A stretch of DNA of 64,000 nt from Epinephelus fuscoguttatus (taxonomy: Eukaryota > Chordata > Actinopteri > Perciformes > Serranidae), in the NCBI RefSeq assembly GCF_011397635.1, contig NC_064765.1:31152632-31216631 (forward strand), given 5' to 3'. The translations under genes were made by a program, and so were the position numbers. The notes beneath the pieces are model-generated. The model was not told where the DNA came from and made no database searches. It saw only the letters and a program-made list of their open reading frames with translations. Positions within the stretch are counted from its first letter, which is position 1. Each line of letters opens with the position of its first letter. Of the stretch, positions 52,960 to 64,000 are shown piece after piece.

Positions 52960-53917
52960 TAGGGATGCACCGAATATTTGGTAACCGAATATATTTGGCC
53001 GAATATTGCAAAAAAACACACATTAGGTATTCGGTGGAATAAGTTAAAAGCAAGGCCGAATAATAGCGGTGTGTTTTGATAACGCAATCAAACAGCGTGC
53101 CGTGACGGGTGGAATAAAATGTCGGCAGTGTGGCGATCCGCCCGTCACCGCACTCGCATTTGCGACTTAAAATAGTTTTGAGTGAGCAAAATAGGCTTAA
53201 ATCATTCAGCACGCTGTGCAAGCAGACTATACATTTCAACCACCAGCAGAAACGAAAGGCGGGGGTCACAGACACAGACAGTAATGTATTCCTGTCAAAT
53301 ACGGCGGCCATCAGTTTACCGGCGACAGATAAGTCGGCTCCAGTAATATCCTCTTCTTGGCGTGCGGACTGCCCAGAAGTACCTGAACAGCCGAGCCAGC
53401 CGAACACAGGTATGTGACGTGTCAGAGGAGAAACGAGCCGTTCATGGCCCACAAACCTCACCGCACTTTAGGGACTGTTCTTTACTTATGAAGGGGAGGA
53501 GGGTGGCTGGTTGATTCTTATTTTATTTATTTATTTCATTTTCATCCCCCCCTATGTTCATCACTCATTGATGCTGTTTTTAAAGTATGAATAAGTCAAT
53601 AAGTAATTTATTCCATTGAAATATCATTGATGTAGCCTATAATAGAAAAGTGATTTATCTTTTTATAAATGACAAAAGGTACATCTGCCTCATTTTCGCT
53701 GTGGTATCGGGATACTACTCAGAACCATGATATTTTCATTGGTACCGTACAGTGGGATCCAATTTTGGTACCGTCACAACGCTAATCTGGAGGGGGTTCA
53801 TCTGCAAAAACGAATGAAAAACTAAACAACGATATTCGGTATTTGGTACTTGGTATTCGGCTAAGCGTTTAATATTATTCGGCTTTGGCCACAAATTTTC
53901 ATTTCGGTGCATCCTTA
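52960..53917. mobile_element. hAT transposon remnant with perfect 8-bp target duplication
   Basis: Left end TAGGGATGCACCGAATATT; right end, reverse-complemented, TAAGGATGCACCGAAATG. The flanks are identical: CCAAAAAA at 52952-52959 and 53918-53925. The 958-bp body holds a GC-richer 300-bp core (about 53090-53410) with an open frame on each strand. This may be a scrap of the N-terminal (BED-finger) part of a transposase, but no zinc-binding pattern is intact, so I treat it as non-autonomous. Confidence 0.85.
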
Positions 53918-54552
53918 CCAAAAAACTAACAGTGCCAAGCTGTTTGTGAAAATTCCTAAGAATTTCAGAGATCGATGATCTGCTGTTTTCACCCAAACAT
54001 AAAGAGCTTGTCTTTTATATTAGATGGTTTCCTCCCATTCCAGTTTGCTTGGGTTGAGAATTGCACATTACTTGCGTATGGACACACAAAGCATCTCTCT
54101 GGAGAACAGATATTGTTACCTCTGTCCATAGCTAAACACTGATCCTCTGAGAGGACCACATGAAAGGCCGCCAGCGTACACACCTTTTCCCAATATCCCA
54201 GGGTGACGCACATCTCCAACTAAACAAGAATTGAGACCCTGTTGTTTGCCAGGTTTCTGTGGTTATTCCCCTGTGAAAAATGTGTTCTTGGAAAACAGTG
54301 AAGTGAAGATGTATTTATTAATCCTGTTGGGGAGAAGGTATATGGGTGGGGAGGAGTGTGTCCAGCCAGTGGAGTTGTCACAATGCTGGAGTTACTAACT
54401 TTGATATAATACTTTAAAAAATACCTATTTGATGACATTTTTTATACTCCAGGGAAAATCTGATATTAGGGGCAAGATAAGATAAATATAACAAGGCCAT
54501 AACATGACAATGACAACTTAATAACTTATATTTATCTTACTTTTCTGTGTTA

Positions 54553-55264
54553 GGACTCATTCACACTGGCACTATTTGGTCCGCTTTAAACGAACCCTGG
54601 TCCGCCTCCATGGATACTGTAGTTCGGTTCGTTTGGAGTGGTGTGAACGCTCAATCGAACTCTGATGCGGACCAAAAGAGTGAATCCTGGTCCACTTGAA
54701 AACTGTGGGCTCGGTTCACTTGAAAATGAACCTTGGTGCAGTTCGCTTACAGTAGGAAATGCAAACGGACTATCCAGCGAACCAAAGAGAGGAAGTGAAC
54801 CAAAGAAAGGAAGCGACGTAGAGGGCAGTGCATTTTGAATAGAAAAAAACAAAAACAAAGCCAACAGCACGAACTGGGAGAAGCAGAGGTAAAAAAAGAA
54901 AATGTCTCATGGGCAGATGTGGAGTATTGAGGAGGTGCATGCGCTTATTGACTATTGCTCCATTGTTTCTGTGGTTACCAAGCCAGCTGAAGGGGATAGA
55001 TTTCTGTTTTTTGGTCCTGGCCACTCGATGAGCTGGGTTTTCTTCATCCTCATATTTTTTTTTCTTCCTGGTCAGTGTTCGTTTCGGGCAATACCACCCC
55101 CAAACAAGCAGCTGTTGTAACTGCGTGATATAATCCAGGCGGTTTGGTCCACTTTAAAAAGTGCAGTGTGAAAGTGAACCAAACCAAATGAAGATGTGAA
55201 ATTCTTCAGCATTCCCCGCCCAATCGAACCGAGTCCCCCAGACTGTCCTGGTGTGAATGCGCCC
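54553..55264. mobile_element. PIF/Harbinger-type element remnant
   Basis: The ends are inverted repeats: GGACTCATTCACACTGG on the left, and GGGCGCATTCACACCAGG as the reverse complement of the right. Both are flanked by the trinucleotide TTA (54550-54552 and 55265-55267), the PIF/Harbinger target. Inside, the plus strand at about 54902 begins MSHGQMWSIEEVHALIDYCS, which resembles the start of the Myb/SANT-like accessory protein of Harbinger elements. It then breaks down. The element is internally deleted. Confidence 0.75.
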
Positions 55265-58200
55265 TTAGTAGCAAAGGACAGCAGAATTACTGTAGTAAAC
55301 AGAAACACTAAGAGAGTGCGAGAAAATGCAGCTGGTACCAGTGTATCAATACTGCGGATGATGAACAGAATCAATATGGTATCAATAAATTGGTATTTTT
55401 GTCAGTTCTACCAGCCACACATTCACGGTTTGGGATCCAGAGGGCTCCGATGAATGCGCTGGGATTCTCTCACTTATTCACTGACTCCAATGTGACACCA
55501 CGCGGAGAGCTCTCAATGCTCAGAAGCTCCTTTCAAACCTCGACAAAGGGGGAATTGTTGATGCAGCAGGCTCAACTTGTGGAGCCTGCTGGAGCTGTGG
55601 AGTGGTGGTTGGGCTCTGACTGTTGACCTGAGAGTCTGCTGCTTTGTTCCCCTTCTTTAGAATCCTAAAATAATCATTTATGACAGACTGGGTTGAATAT
55701 ATAACCTAGTGTTTCAACACTTCAGTGGCTTACTCATGTACTCACAACTTCACTGACAAAATCTGGTATCACTTGTAGAATGATGTCAGTAACAAGGATG
55801 TGAAAGGATTTTCCCAGATACTGCTAGAACATTAACTCTGCTGTTTGATGTGATCGTTAATCACTGCGCAGCTCTGACTTAGTCGCAACAAACTCATGTC
55901 ACCTGCTCAGCTGTGGTTGAGAAATGTGTGACTGACTATGAGGAAGAGTGGGCATTTTCATCTTTAATTCATCCTTGTCCTCAATCATAGCTCGTATTTA
56001 GAGAGACATTTTCATCCATTTTCAAGCAGTGAAATACTATTAATGTTGGCTGGAAGCAGGCGAGATTGCAGCGATAAAATGTCTAAGTTGTCAGGATGGC
56101 ACTGTGGTGATTTGTGTTTTTATGCCTGTATTGCTGCATGCACATCTCCCTCTGTGCCAGCCCCAGAGTATTAACTACATTATTTAGCCTGCACTCACAG
56201 CATAGCAGAGCGCTCCTGCTGTTTCCACGGTGATTAAACTGTTGCATCTCCCTAATTGTCCATTACATTTGTTGTGTGTGTACATATGTGAATTTATGGT
56301 GGGAACGTTGACTCGCTGCCTTCATTTGCATATTCCTGGTATTTGACTTCACGATTACCTCACTTCCCTTTTCTCTTTTATCAGCTTTTTCTTCATTTAT
56401 GAACGTCTCGCTGCCTCTCTCCCGTCTTGTCTCCCTCTCTCCACCTCTGACTGGCTGTCTGTCGTCTTCCCTTCTTAAAGCAGAGGCAAGGCCAGGAAGG
56501 ATTCTTCTCCCCTCATTACTGTCACTGTTGCTGGCTGTTGACAGGGAGAGCGATAGTGATCCTCTCTGACCCTCCCGTGTCCAAATAGCCTGTTTCATTT
56601 CCTCTGTGTTAGCTTTGACCAAAATACCAACCACCACCACATCCACCAGCCCTTCTCGTGCTTTAATGCTGCACAGGCTGAGCCCTCAAATCCCTTTCAT
56701 TATAATTCCCGAGACCTCTGTGCTTTGCTTCTCCAGATCTCTTGTTGCATCAAAAGGGCCTAGCTGCCTCTGTAGTTTTAGCTTCATTAAAACTTCATGA
56801 CAAGTCCCGGCTTATGCATAGACTCAAATGATTGCATCTTAAAGAGGAGGCCAAGGCCTTTTCTAGAGCGTTTTCTTCCACAACAGTCTTGTGTAACCAC
56901 CAGAGGAGTCTGATGACGAGAGCCTGGTCTGACACTCGGAGCTCTCCGAAAACAGACAAGCGGCCTGTCTGCTCTCAGGTTCATTGAACCCCACAGCTCC
57001 AATAACCTGCCTGGATTTTGGCTGCTGTTGGTAGTACACAGTAAAGCCTGCAATAACTGTTTAATGCTGGTGTCTCTTTTCACATTAGAGCAAAGTCTTG
57101 CAGAGCAGAGATAATGAAAAAAGATTAGATGATATGGTGTAGGCCTTTCTTGAATAATTCTTTTAGTTTTTTTGTTTTTTTTTGTTTGTTTTTTTTGACG
57201 TGCAGACTACTTCCTCAAAATGATTATGAAATCTAAATACCACAGATTTTAGGAACTAGAAATGTCTTAAACATACTCTGATTCTCTTAGGCAGTCTAAA
57301 ATGCCATCAGACACATTCTTGGCAAGGAAACCTTATTGCTTTAATGACCTCTTACTGCACTCATTTACAGGAACATTTGATCCAGAAGCCAGATGTTCGT
57401 GTATTATTAAACCTGTTACACTTTACTCCATGTAATATAGAGATATTAAAGGTTTTTAGATTTGCACAACAGTTGAACTGCAGAGCGAGGAAATAGCTGC
57501 ATGTATTTTCTTTGTTCCTCTCATATTCTCCTGGCTGAGCCTTGCCGGTGGAGTGTTGGGACTTGTCTGAAGCAGGAGCAGACAGAGGGGATGGGAGCAG
57601 GTTTCCATCTGACTGGCAGAGTGGACACAGAGTTTACACAGGCTGTGTGATTACAGGCTGATTATGCTTCAATGAGTGGCTGCCAGTGTTTGTTTTTTTT
57701 TTTTGTTTTTTTTGTCAAGGGTTATGAGTATGGCACTCTGCTACGCTTACTGTTGTCACTTCACAAAATTGTTAAACTTAAAACTGGTTAGCCAAAAGGT
57801 AAGGTAAAGGCTTTTCATCTAGTGTTTTTAGAGTTATGTGTTTTTGCAGACCTGTAAAGAATTCTTAATATAACATCTTGGTAATGAGAGTTTGCAGTTT
57901 TAATTTCGACCAGGAGTAAGATGGAAAATAATCTTGAGGAATCTAATAGTGGTCTTGCAAATGGCGACCCCGCAAGATCCCCAGTCTTAGCAAAATCTTA
58001 TCATCTTTAGATGTGAGAGGGTGTCAGACTTTTAAAAGTCTTGTCAAAGTCTTTATTTAAAATAAAAACATAATTTCTTAGGTATGAAACATTACAGCGA
58101 CATAATACCATCAAAGAAATACCAAATGATGATGGAAGTTTGTCAACCAATCATCTTGGAAGTGGCTTGCTCACTGCCAAGACCGACTGGAGCAAATTTT

Positions 58201-58457
58201 CAACCAGGCAAAATGCATGTGGGGATAGTTCATAGTTACTCATAGTTCAGACAAGTCATCTTTCCAACTTCTTTGAAAAGACAGGCAGAGTAAGAACACT
58301 TTGGTACATTTGGACTGTACTTGGCTGGATGTGGACTTAATTGTAACAGACTGTGACTGATGACATTTCACAAGTCCATGAGAGCACAAGTGCAGACAAG
58401 AACAGGTCTGGTGTCTGTGATGGAGCCATTGTCTCACAGGGTGAATATTATTCATGT

Positions 58458-58667
58458 CAGGGTTCCCTCAGTTTTTTTACCATCATGTACATTTCTTCAT
58501 TTTTCCCTGCGTTCCATCTCCTCCGCCATGTATGCCAGCTTGCTGCAGTTATGTTTGAATATAGTTTGAATCTGATATGGCAAGAAAACATTTTCTTTTA
58601 TTATGGGTCCTTGAAAAGTCATGGAAGGGTTTTGACATTTTGTTCATTAAAATGTGGGGGAACCCTG
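58458..58667. mobile_element. Short hAT-like MITE
   Basis: About 210 bp with inverted ends CAGGGTTCCCTC and (reverse-complemented) CAGGGTTCCCCC. CAGGG ends are common for hAT elements. The internal TCCTTGAAAAGTCATGGAA word is frequent in fish repeats of this kind. No convincing target duplication. Confidence 0.5.
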
Positions 58668-60909
58668 ACAAGTTCATGAATATTGATATTTTGTATGTCC
58701 ATGGTTACCTGAAAAGCTTGTATATAAATAATGTTTTAGGGTAGGTTTTTGTTCTTTTTTCCCCACACTGAAGCCCAACAGCAGAGCAAAGGCGATTGTC
58801 ACTGTTCTGTTTTGAGGGGCTTTGTTGTAACACATTCTTTATTTAGACTAGTTTTTTCCCCCAGATAACATCAGTCTCATCTGGGACCTAATCCAATGTT
58901 GACAGATGCTGGGAGTTGTAAATTCTTATTTTTCAATCCCCCATCATTTGGCGGTCAACCAGCAGATATTTGTTTTGTTCCTGTTCACTGAGCCTTCTTC
59001 CATAACACATATTTCTCTCGTCTGGCATGAGCGTCTCTGTTGTAGTGTGGTTAATATTTATGTAGTGCTTTGTGTGTTTAGAGGTGGTGCACAGGGCAGC
59101 TGTAAAAAAAAAAAAAAAATGTGTTCCAGACAATTTCTGGGCAGGCACCTGGCCCGGTGATGACTTGCAGAGCACTAGCCAGAACAAGACTGAATTATAC
59201 TGATACATCATACTTTTGAGAGAATTTGCTAAACACGCCTTCACATGTCTTACATTCACTGATGCCATTGCTGCCCTCTACCTGCCTCCCCCAATCCTAT
59301 CCCCTTCCACAAACATCAGTGCTCCCTTGCCGGCTCTCTCTGGCTTATTTACAGGCGGTGTCGCTCAGGCAAGCAGCGCTCACTGACCAGCCACAGCTCC
59401 AGCGTAGCCAAGAAGCCTTTGAAGTTTGCTCTAATCAGCACCGCAGCTGCAGAGAGCTGCTGTGGAGGGGGCTGGTGCTGATGGTGGTGTTGGGTTGGGG
59501 GTTGGTTGTGTGAATGCAAATGTGACCAATATGAAAATGGATTATTATTCCATACAAAGCAGCACTGTGGGTATATATGCACAAGCCTAAAAATAGATTT
59601 GGTTTATGAGTTGCTCATTGTGTCAGTTTTTGAAAAAGGCTGTTGTTTCATTGCTTACTGAAACTGCACAGTTTTTTATTAATTTTTGCAGAATATTCAT
59701 CTACTCATGCATTTCAGACGGGCTGAAGATTTCCCATCATCTCTTTAGTCTAGTCTCACAGTAGCTTTCTCTTGGGATGAGAGATTTCTGACACTCTGCA
59801 GTGAGGGTGAACTGCTGGTCATCCCCAGAGACTCGCCTCCTGTAAGCATTAGTATGGGCAGTTGGAGTATAGAGGCTTGCTGCTGATATCTCTGCTGGTC
59901 CAGCGCAAGCCTGCAGTTGCAGCTGAGTGTATTATGACATGACATTGTGACATCTCTCCTAAGCTTTGAATCACTCAGAGCATTTTCAAAATACTTCTGA
60001 CAGATAGTTGAAATTCAGTGAAGCAGACCTGTCAGCACTGTTACCTTCTGTAAACACTGAAAATCTCTGGACTCAGGTTTATCGTTGCTTTTACAAACAC
60101 TAGCACTAGAGGTGAGAGATGTCATATTAGCTGAGGTTAAGCCTGCGTTATCCCCATCATATCTGTGTTTCTGTAAATGTCCTAAGTGGCTACATCTCGT
60201 AATGGACACTTCTAGTCCACTTGGACCACTTAGTAGCTTGATTTAGGTCGTGAATAGGAGCTAATGATTCCTCACCACAGGTTATATTACAGCGAGGCAG
60301 CTTTTTATCCAGGCACTAATGTAACCACAGGATCAACAGAAGACGACAGCCTGATCTGCTCCCCACACTTAGGAGCTCAAAGACCTTGATCTTTAGAGTG
60401 GGTGTTCACTTCAGACTCACCCTTTACTTAAGTATGGTTTGGTTAGGGCTGCTTTTAGACAATTATAAAGCCTTCTCCATAACCACTCACGGCTAGCTTG
60501 GTTTGGCTTCCAAAGATAGGAATATTATGGGTTAGCCTCTGCCACAGTTTCTAAGTGTTTTATGTGCCCGTGGTGATAGCAGATTAATCAGTTTTCATTA
60601 TTAATTAATCTGCCTTTCTCATGGCAGACATCTTGACTTGTCATGTCATAGTAGAAAAGGCACAAATTGACAAAAAATGTCCATCACAACTTCTCAGTGT
60701 CCAAGTTGACATATTTAAATGTCTTGTTTGGTCAGTCAAAAAATATTCAGTTTACCATCATGTTAGACTAAGAAAATCATATTCACATTGCAGGAGCTGG
60801 AACCTTTTTTTTTTTTTTTTTGCATTATTGCTTCAAAAATGAGTAAAAATTTTAGCAATGATCCAAATTGTGGCCAGTACTTTTCTGTCAATCGTTTAAG
60901 TGACTCTAG

Positions 60910-61184
60910 TAAGGATAGATACATCGGCTGGCCGATATATCGGGCCGATATTTGAGTTTTTTTATTTGTATCGGCATCAGCCGATACGCGCGTGGGTTCG
61001 CGGGTTTATTTTTTCCTGGCACTTTTTTTCATTTGAAAGTATGTGGTTAAGTTGAACAAAGCTGTTGAATCCTACTTGTACAGTAGTTGTTGTTTTATTT
61101 ATGCTTCAGCTTAAATATTTGTTTATTTTATAAGGATATTACTGGAAGATTTAAGAGCACTGAACTCTTTTTTTTATTTGAATG

Positions 61185-61215
<31 letters not shown>

Positions 61216-61478
61216 TTCTACCTGTTCTACCTCAACTTTCCATCTTGTTTTAGTATTTTTTACTGTTCAATAAATGTTTCTTATTTTAAACTTGAGACCT
61301 GTAATATTTGTTATCATTGTGTCATTTTTTTTGATGTAAATTGAGGGAGCAAAAGCAGTATCCGCCCCAAATATCGGCTCAAGAAAATCGGCAGTCCATA
61401 ATCAGTCATCGGCTAAGGGTGATGGAAAAAAATCGGTATCGGCATCGGCCCTAAAAAATCCATATCGGTCTATCCCTA
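60910..61478. mobile_element. hAT MITE with perfect 8-bp target duplication
   Basis: A 569-bp element flanked by identical GACTCTAG at 60902-60909 and 61479-61486. Left end TAAGGATAGATACATCGG; right end, reverse-complemented, TAGGGATAGACCGATATGG. Both ends carry clustered CGATA/TATCGG sub-repeats. No transposase. An (AAT)n microsatellite lies inside. Confidence 0.85.
61185..61214. repeat. (AAT)n microsatellite
   Basis: About ten AAT units within the hAT MITE at 60910-61478. Confidence 0.9.
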
Positions 61479-61510
61479 GACTCTAGTATATGTATGGAAA
61501 AAGTTTTACT

Positions 61511-62039
61511 TGGGGATGTACCGATCACATTTTTTTTTTTTTTTTTGCATCCGATCTGATACCGAGTCCTTTATTTTGAAAACGAGTATGATACTGGGTC
61601 CGATCCAATACTTTGCAAAGCATTAAGAAAGAAAAAGAAGAACGCATCCAAGTTGTCCCATAAGGTTTGTTTTTTATTTAAATAGTATCCAAAAAGCTTA
61701 GCAGTTGTTCAGCAGCACAAAATGTAAACAAATTCAGAATTGTAAACACATTGTCCCTCCAGAGTTGCCGTAGGGCTGTGGTAGTCAAGGTTCTGCCATT
61801 AGGTGTGGCTGTGTTGCTCAGAATAAAGAGAGAAGCGGGGGCCGCCGAACCTGTTGTCTCGACTCCTGTCCGTTTATTGCTCATTAGCTGCACTCAGTTA
61901 GGCGAACCCAGGATGCTCGGTTACAATACATGGCCATTTTTGTTATTTTGATTCGTCCGATCTTTTATTACCAATTCCGATTTTGTAAAAATAGCATGAT
62001 TGGTGCCGATACCTGATCCGATCAATCAGTGAACATCCA
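61511..62039. mobile_element. hAT-like MITE remnant, adjacent to the previous one
   Basis: Left end TGGGGATGTACCGATC; right end, reverse-complemented, TGGATGTTCACTGATTGATC. Both ends carry repeated CCGATC/GATACCGA words. About 30 bp separates it from the MITE before it. The flanking octamers match poorly, so this copy is older or trimmed. Confidence 0.6.
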
Positions 62040-63268
62040 TTCTACCTATTTTGTGGGGTTAGCCAGATTCCAGTGTCCTGAATGTGAATATTTTCTGGTT
62101 TCTTTAGTTTATGACAGTAAAAGGAATATCTTTGGGTTGTGGGCAAAACAAATCTTAGAGAACAACATCTTGAGCTTTGGGAAACACTGATATTTTTCAG
62201 CATTTTTAGACATTTTATAGACCAAACAACTAATCCATTAATCAAGAAAATAATTGACAGACTAATCAACGATGTAAACAACTGTTAGTTGCGGCCCTAA
62301 ACCCACCCCATGACAGAATTGTATATGAGCTGAACCCTTTTTACCATTTATAGCTGCCTGCACATTTCCTTGGACAAAAACCCAGAGACAGAGACACAGG
62401 GTTCCATTAAGATCCCCCTGAAGATACTGGGTGACATGAAGACCACCCAGGAGGGAAGGGTGTGATGTTGTTGACTGTGTTTCTGATGGACCTTTAGAGA
62501 AGACAAATGGATCTCTGTGCCCCCACTTACTGTCACACCTCACAGTAGGAAGTCCATAAACCTTTTATGAGCTTCAAGGAGAAGTTAGCATATTTATTGT
62601 TGGAGCAAATGGCTGAATACTGAAGAAGCATTTTGTTGTCTACTAGTGTGAACTTCTACTTTGAGATGTTATTTCCACTTTGGCTATATCAGGAAACTGT
62701 TTATGCAGCTGGTTTATAATGAACTCAAGTTTGGTCAGTTTGAAAGCTGCTGAAATGTTGGAAGATTTTAGTGTGCACCGTCAGCATTAATTCTAACATG
62801 GGTCTTAAGATTTGGTTTTATTTGGGAGGGAGGTCAGTTCACACAAGTGATTTTCTCTTTCCCTACTTCTGCTTCCCGATTTCTGTGGTGTAGTCCTGTG
62901 ACCAGGCTCCCCCGGCTATCTTTGTACTGATATAATATGAAGAGAAGAACATCGCCTGGAGCAGCTCATCAAGCACCCTTCTGATAAAAGAAATGAAAAC
63001 CACAGCCTCAGAGTATCGTTCTCCAGACAAAATTTACAATATTGGGTCCTGAATAAGTATGATCGTCTAGTATGCTGGAGGAGGTTATCTTTTATGAATG
63101 ACTTCACTGGCAGAAGTTGGCAGGATTGTAAATGAGCTCTGGCAAACAGTCAAGAGGGACCTGTTTATCTCTTGAATCTGTATTTGACACCTAGTTTAAA
63201 ACCATGAAAACCTATTTATTTCAGAGACCACATGTGACCATTGATTTGGGTTGTCTATTGTGGCTTAA

Positions 63269-63602
63269 AGGGACATTTCACCCCCAGAGTAGTTGTAGTA
63301 TTCATGTAGTTCCTACATGAAACTGCTCATAATAAGGTCTGTGGATTATCTTGAGGAACTGGGTCATGATTTCTGAAAAGAGACATTGCTGTTGACTTTT
63401 TCAAATGTGTTTTTGGTGCTCTGAGCACCACAAGCCAAGTGTCATCTAGTTCTATTACATTGGAGAAAAGGCAGACATCTCTACGACATATATCTCAAAC
63501 ACTCTGCAACTCCCACCAAAACAATCTAGACTGATAAATAGCCATACAGGTAAGAGGAAAAATATGTGTTGTTTTTTTTTTATTTTGGGGTGAACTGTTT
63601 CT
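63269..63602. mobile_element. Short TTAA-flanked MITE
   Basis: A 334-bp element with TTAA at 63265-63268 and 63603-63606. Left end AGGGACATTTCACCCC; right end, reverse-complemented, AGAAACAGTTCACCCC. The TTAA-AGGG-AGTTCACCC type of end is widespread in fish genomes. No coding capacity. Confidence 0.75.
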
Positions 63603-64000
63603 TTAAATTCTTTAACTAGGCACCTGCATCTCTTCCCCTAACCAGGTCATGTGTTTAACACTGTGAAGCCACTGACAAAAAAGCTGTGAAAACTTTAAAC
63701 CATGGTCACAACCTCACAAACCAAAACTAAGCTGCCAGCAGTGACTACAGCTCAACACTTGAAACACTTTAAACTTTACAGTAACAGTCTCTTCTCTTTA
63801 AGATTTTAACTGTGAAGCAGCTGCGGAAAGTGTTTTGCTTACAGCATACATGTACTCCCAGGGTCCTTATATATGGATGAAAGACATTTTGTTTGCTGGT
63901 TTATTAAAGTAAGATTTGAACACCTTTCACTAAGTTGTGACTCTGTTTCTAAATCCAAACAAAGGTGGCAACAGGAAATAACTTTTTACATCCTGAATCA

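Larger units (their letters stand above)
46078..64000 (+). other. LDLRAP1 intron 1 (continues past window)
   Basis: Nearly 18 kb without any recognisable exon. Bounded DNA-transposon remnants are listed separately (52960-53917, 54553-55264, 58458-58667, 60910-61478, 61511-62039, 63269-63602). GCTAAC/GCTAGC words cluster in its first 200 bp. Between the elements I see single-copy-looking AT-rich sequence and short chance ORFs only. Confidence 0.7.

Noticed and set aside
53130-53417. 95-codon ORF as an independent gene
   Set aside because: It lies wholly inside a hAT element bounded by a perfect target duplication, so it belongs to the transposon remnant.
56263-56646. 127-codon minus-strand Arg/Glu-rich ORF in LDLRAP1 intron 1
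   Set aside because: Low-complexity pyrimidine-rich plus strand produces it; no domain or splice context supports a gene.

Overview
This is a nuclear genome window from a ray-finned fish, most likely a percomorph-type teleost. The genes are split into many exons with GT/AG junctions, introns are littered with hAT, Harbinger, TTAA-target and Rex1-type elements, and the proteins are clearly vertebrate. Exon coordinates were read by hand from splice sites, reading-frame continuity and recalled family sequences. No alignment was run.

Layout, left to right. The C-terminal four exons of SYF2 (+) lie at 850-6433. RSRP1 (-) lies at 9509-12080, with a non-coding first exon near 12.7 kb. A Rex1-like LINE fragment sits at 13.1-13.7 kb. 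MGST3 (+) lies at 14132-15666 and TMEM50A (+) at 17564-20842. A single Rh blood-group (Rh30-type) gene (-) lies at 21705-25351, tail to tail with TMEM50A. MACO1/macoilin (+) lies at 26705-39132, head to head with the RH gene and with a long 3' UTR to about 41.3 kb. Exon 1 of LDLRAP1 (+) lies at 45993-46077. The rest of the window (46.1-64 kb) is the start of a very long LDLRAP1 first intron, rich in transposon remnants. Coding joins are closed in frame for all complete genes: RSRP1 332 aa, MGST3 140 aa, TMEM50A 160 aa, RH 418 aa, MACO1 685 aa.

The order SYF2-RSRP1-TMEM50A-RH-MACO1-LDLRAP1 is the same block as human 1p36.11, where RH is duplicated as RHD/RHCE. Here there is one RH gene, and MGST3 (on 1q in human) sits inside the block. 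The genes are not an operon or pathway; they are unrelated housekeeping and membrane genes held together by old synteny. SYF2 and RSRP1 are splicing-related, MGST3 acts in glutathione/lipid-peroxide metabolism, TMEM50A and MACO1 are ER/endomembrane proteins, RH belongs to the ammonium-transporter superfamily, and LDLRAP1 is an endocytic adaptor.

The most interesting items are: the fish RH protein keeps both pore histidines that human RhD/RhCE have lost; a perfect 21-bp hairpin lies just after TMEM50A coding exon 1; several transposons keep intact target-site duplications; and a GCTAGC/GCTAAC/AACGTT word cluster recurs near the gene starts. I found no CRISPR array, rRNA, tRNA, or sign of a wholly new gene system.
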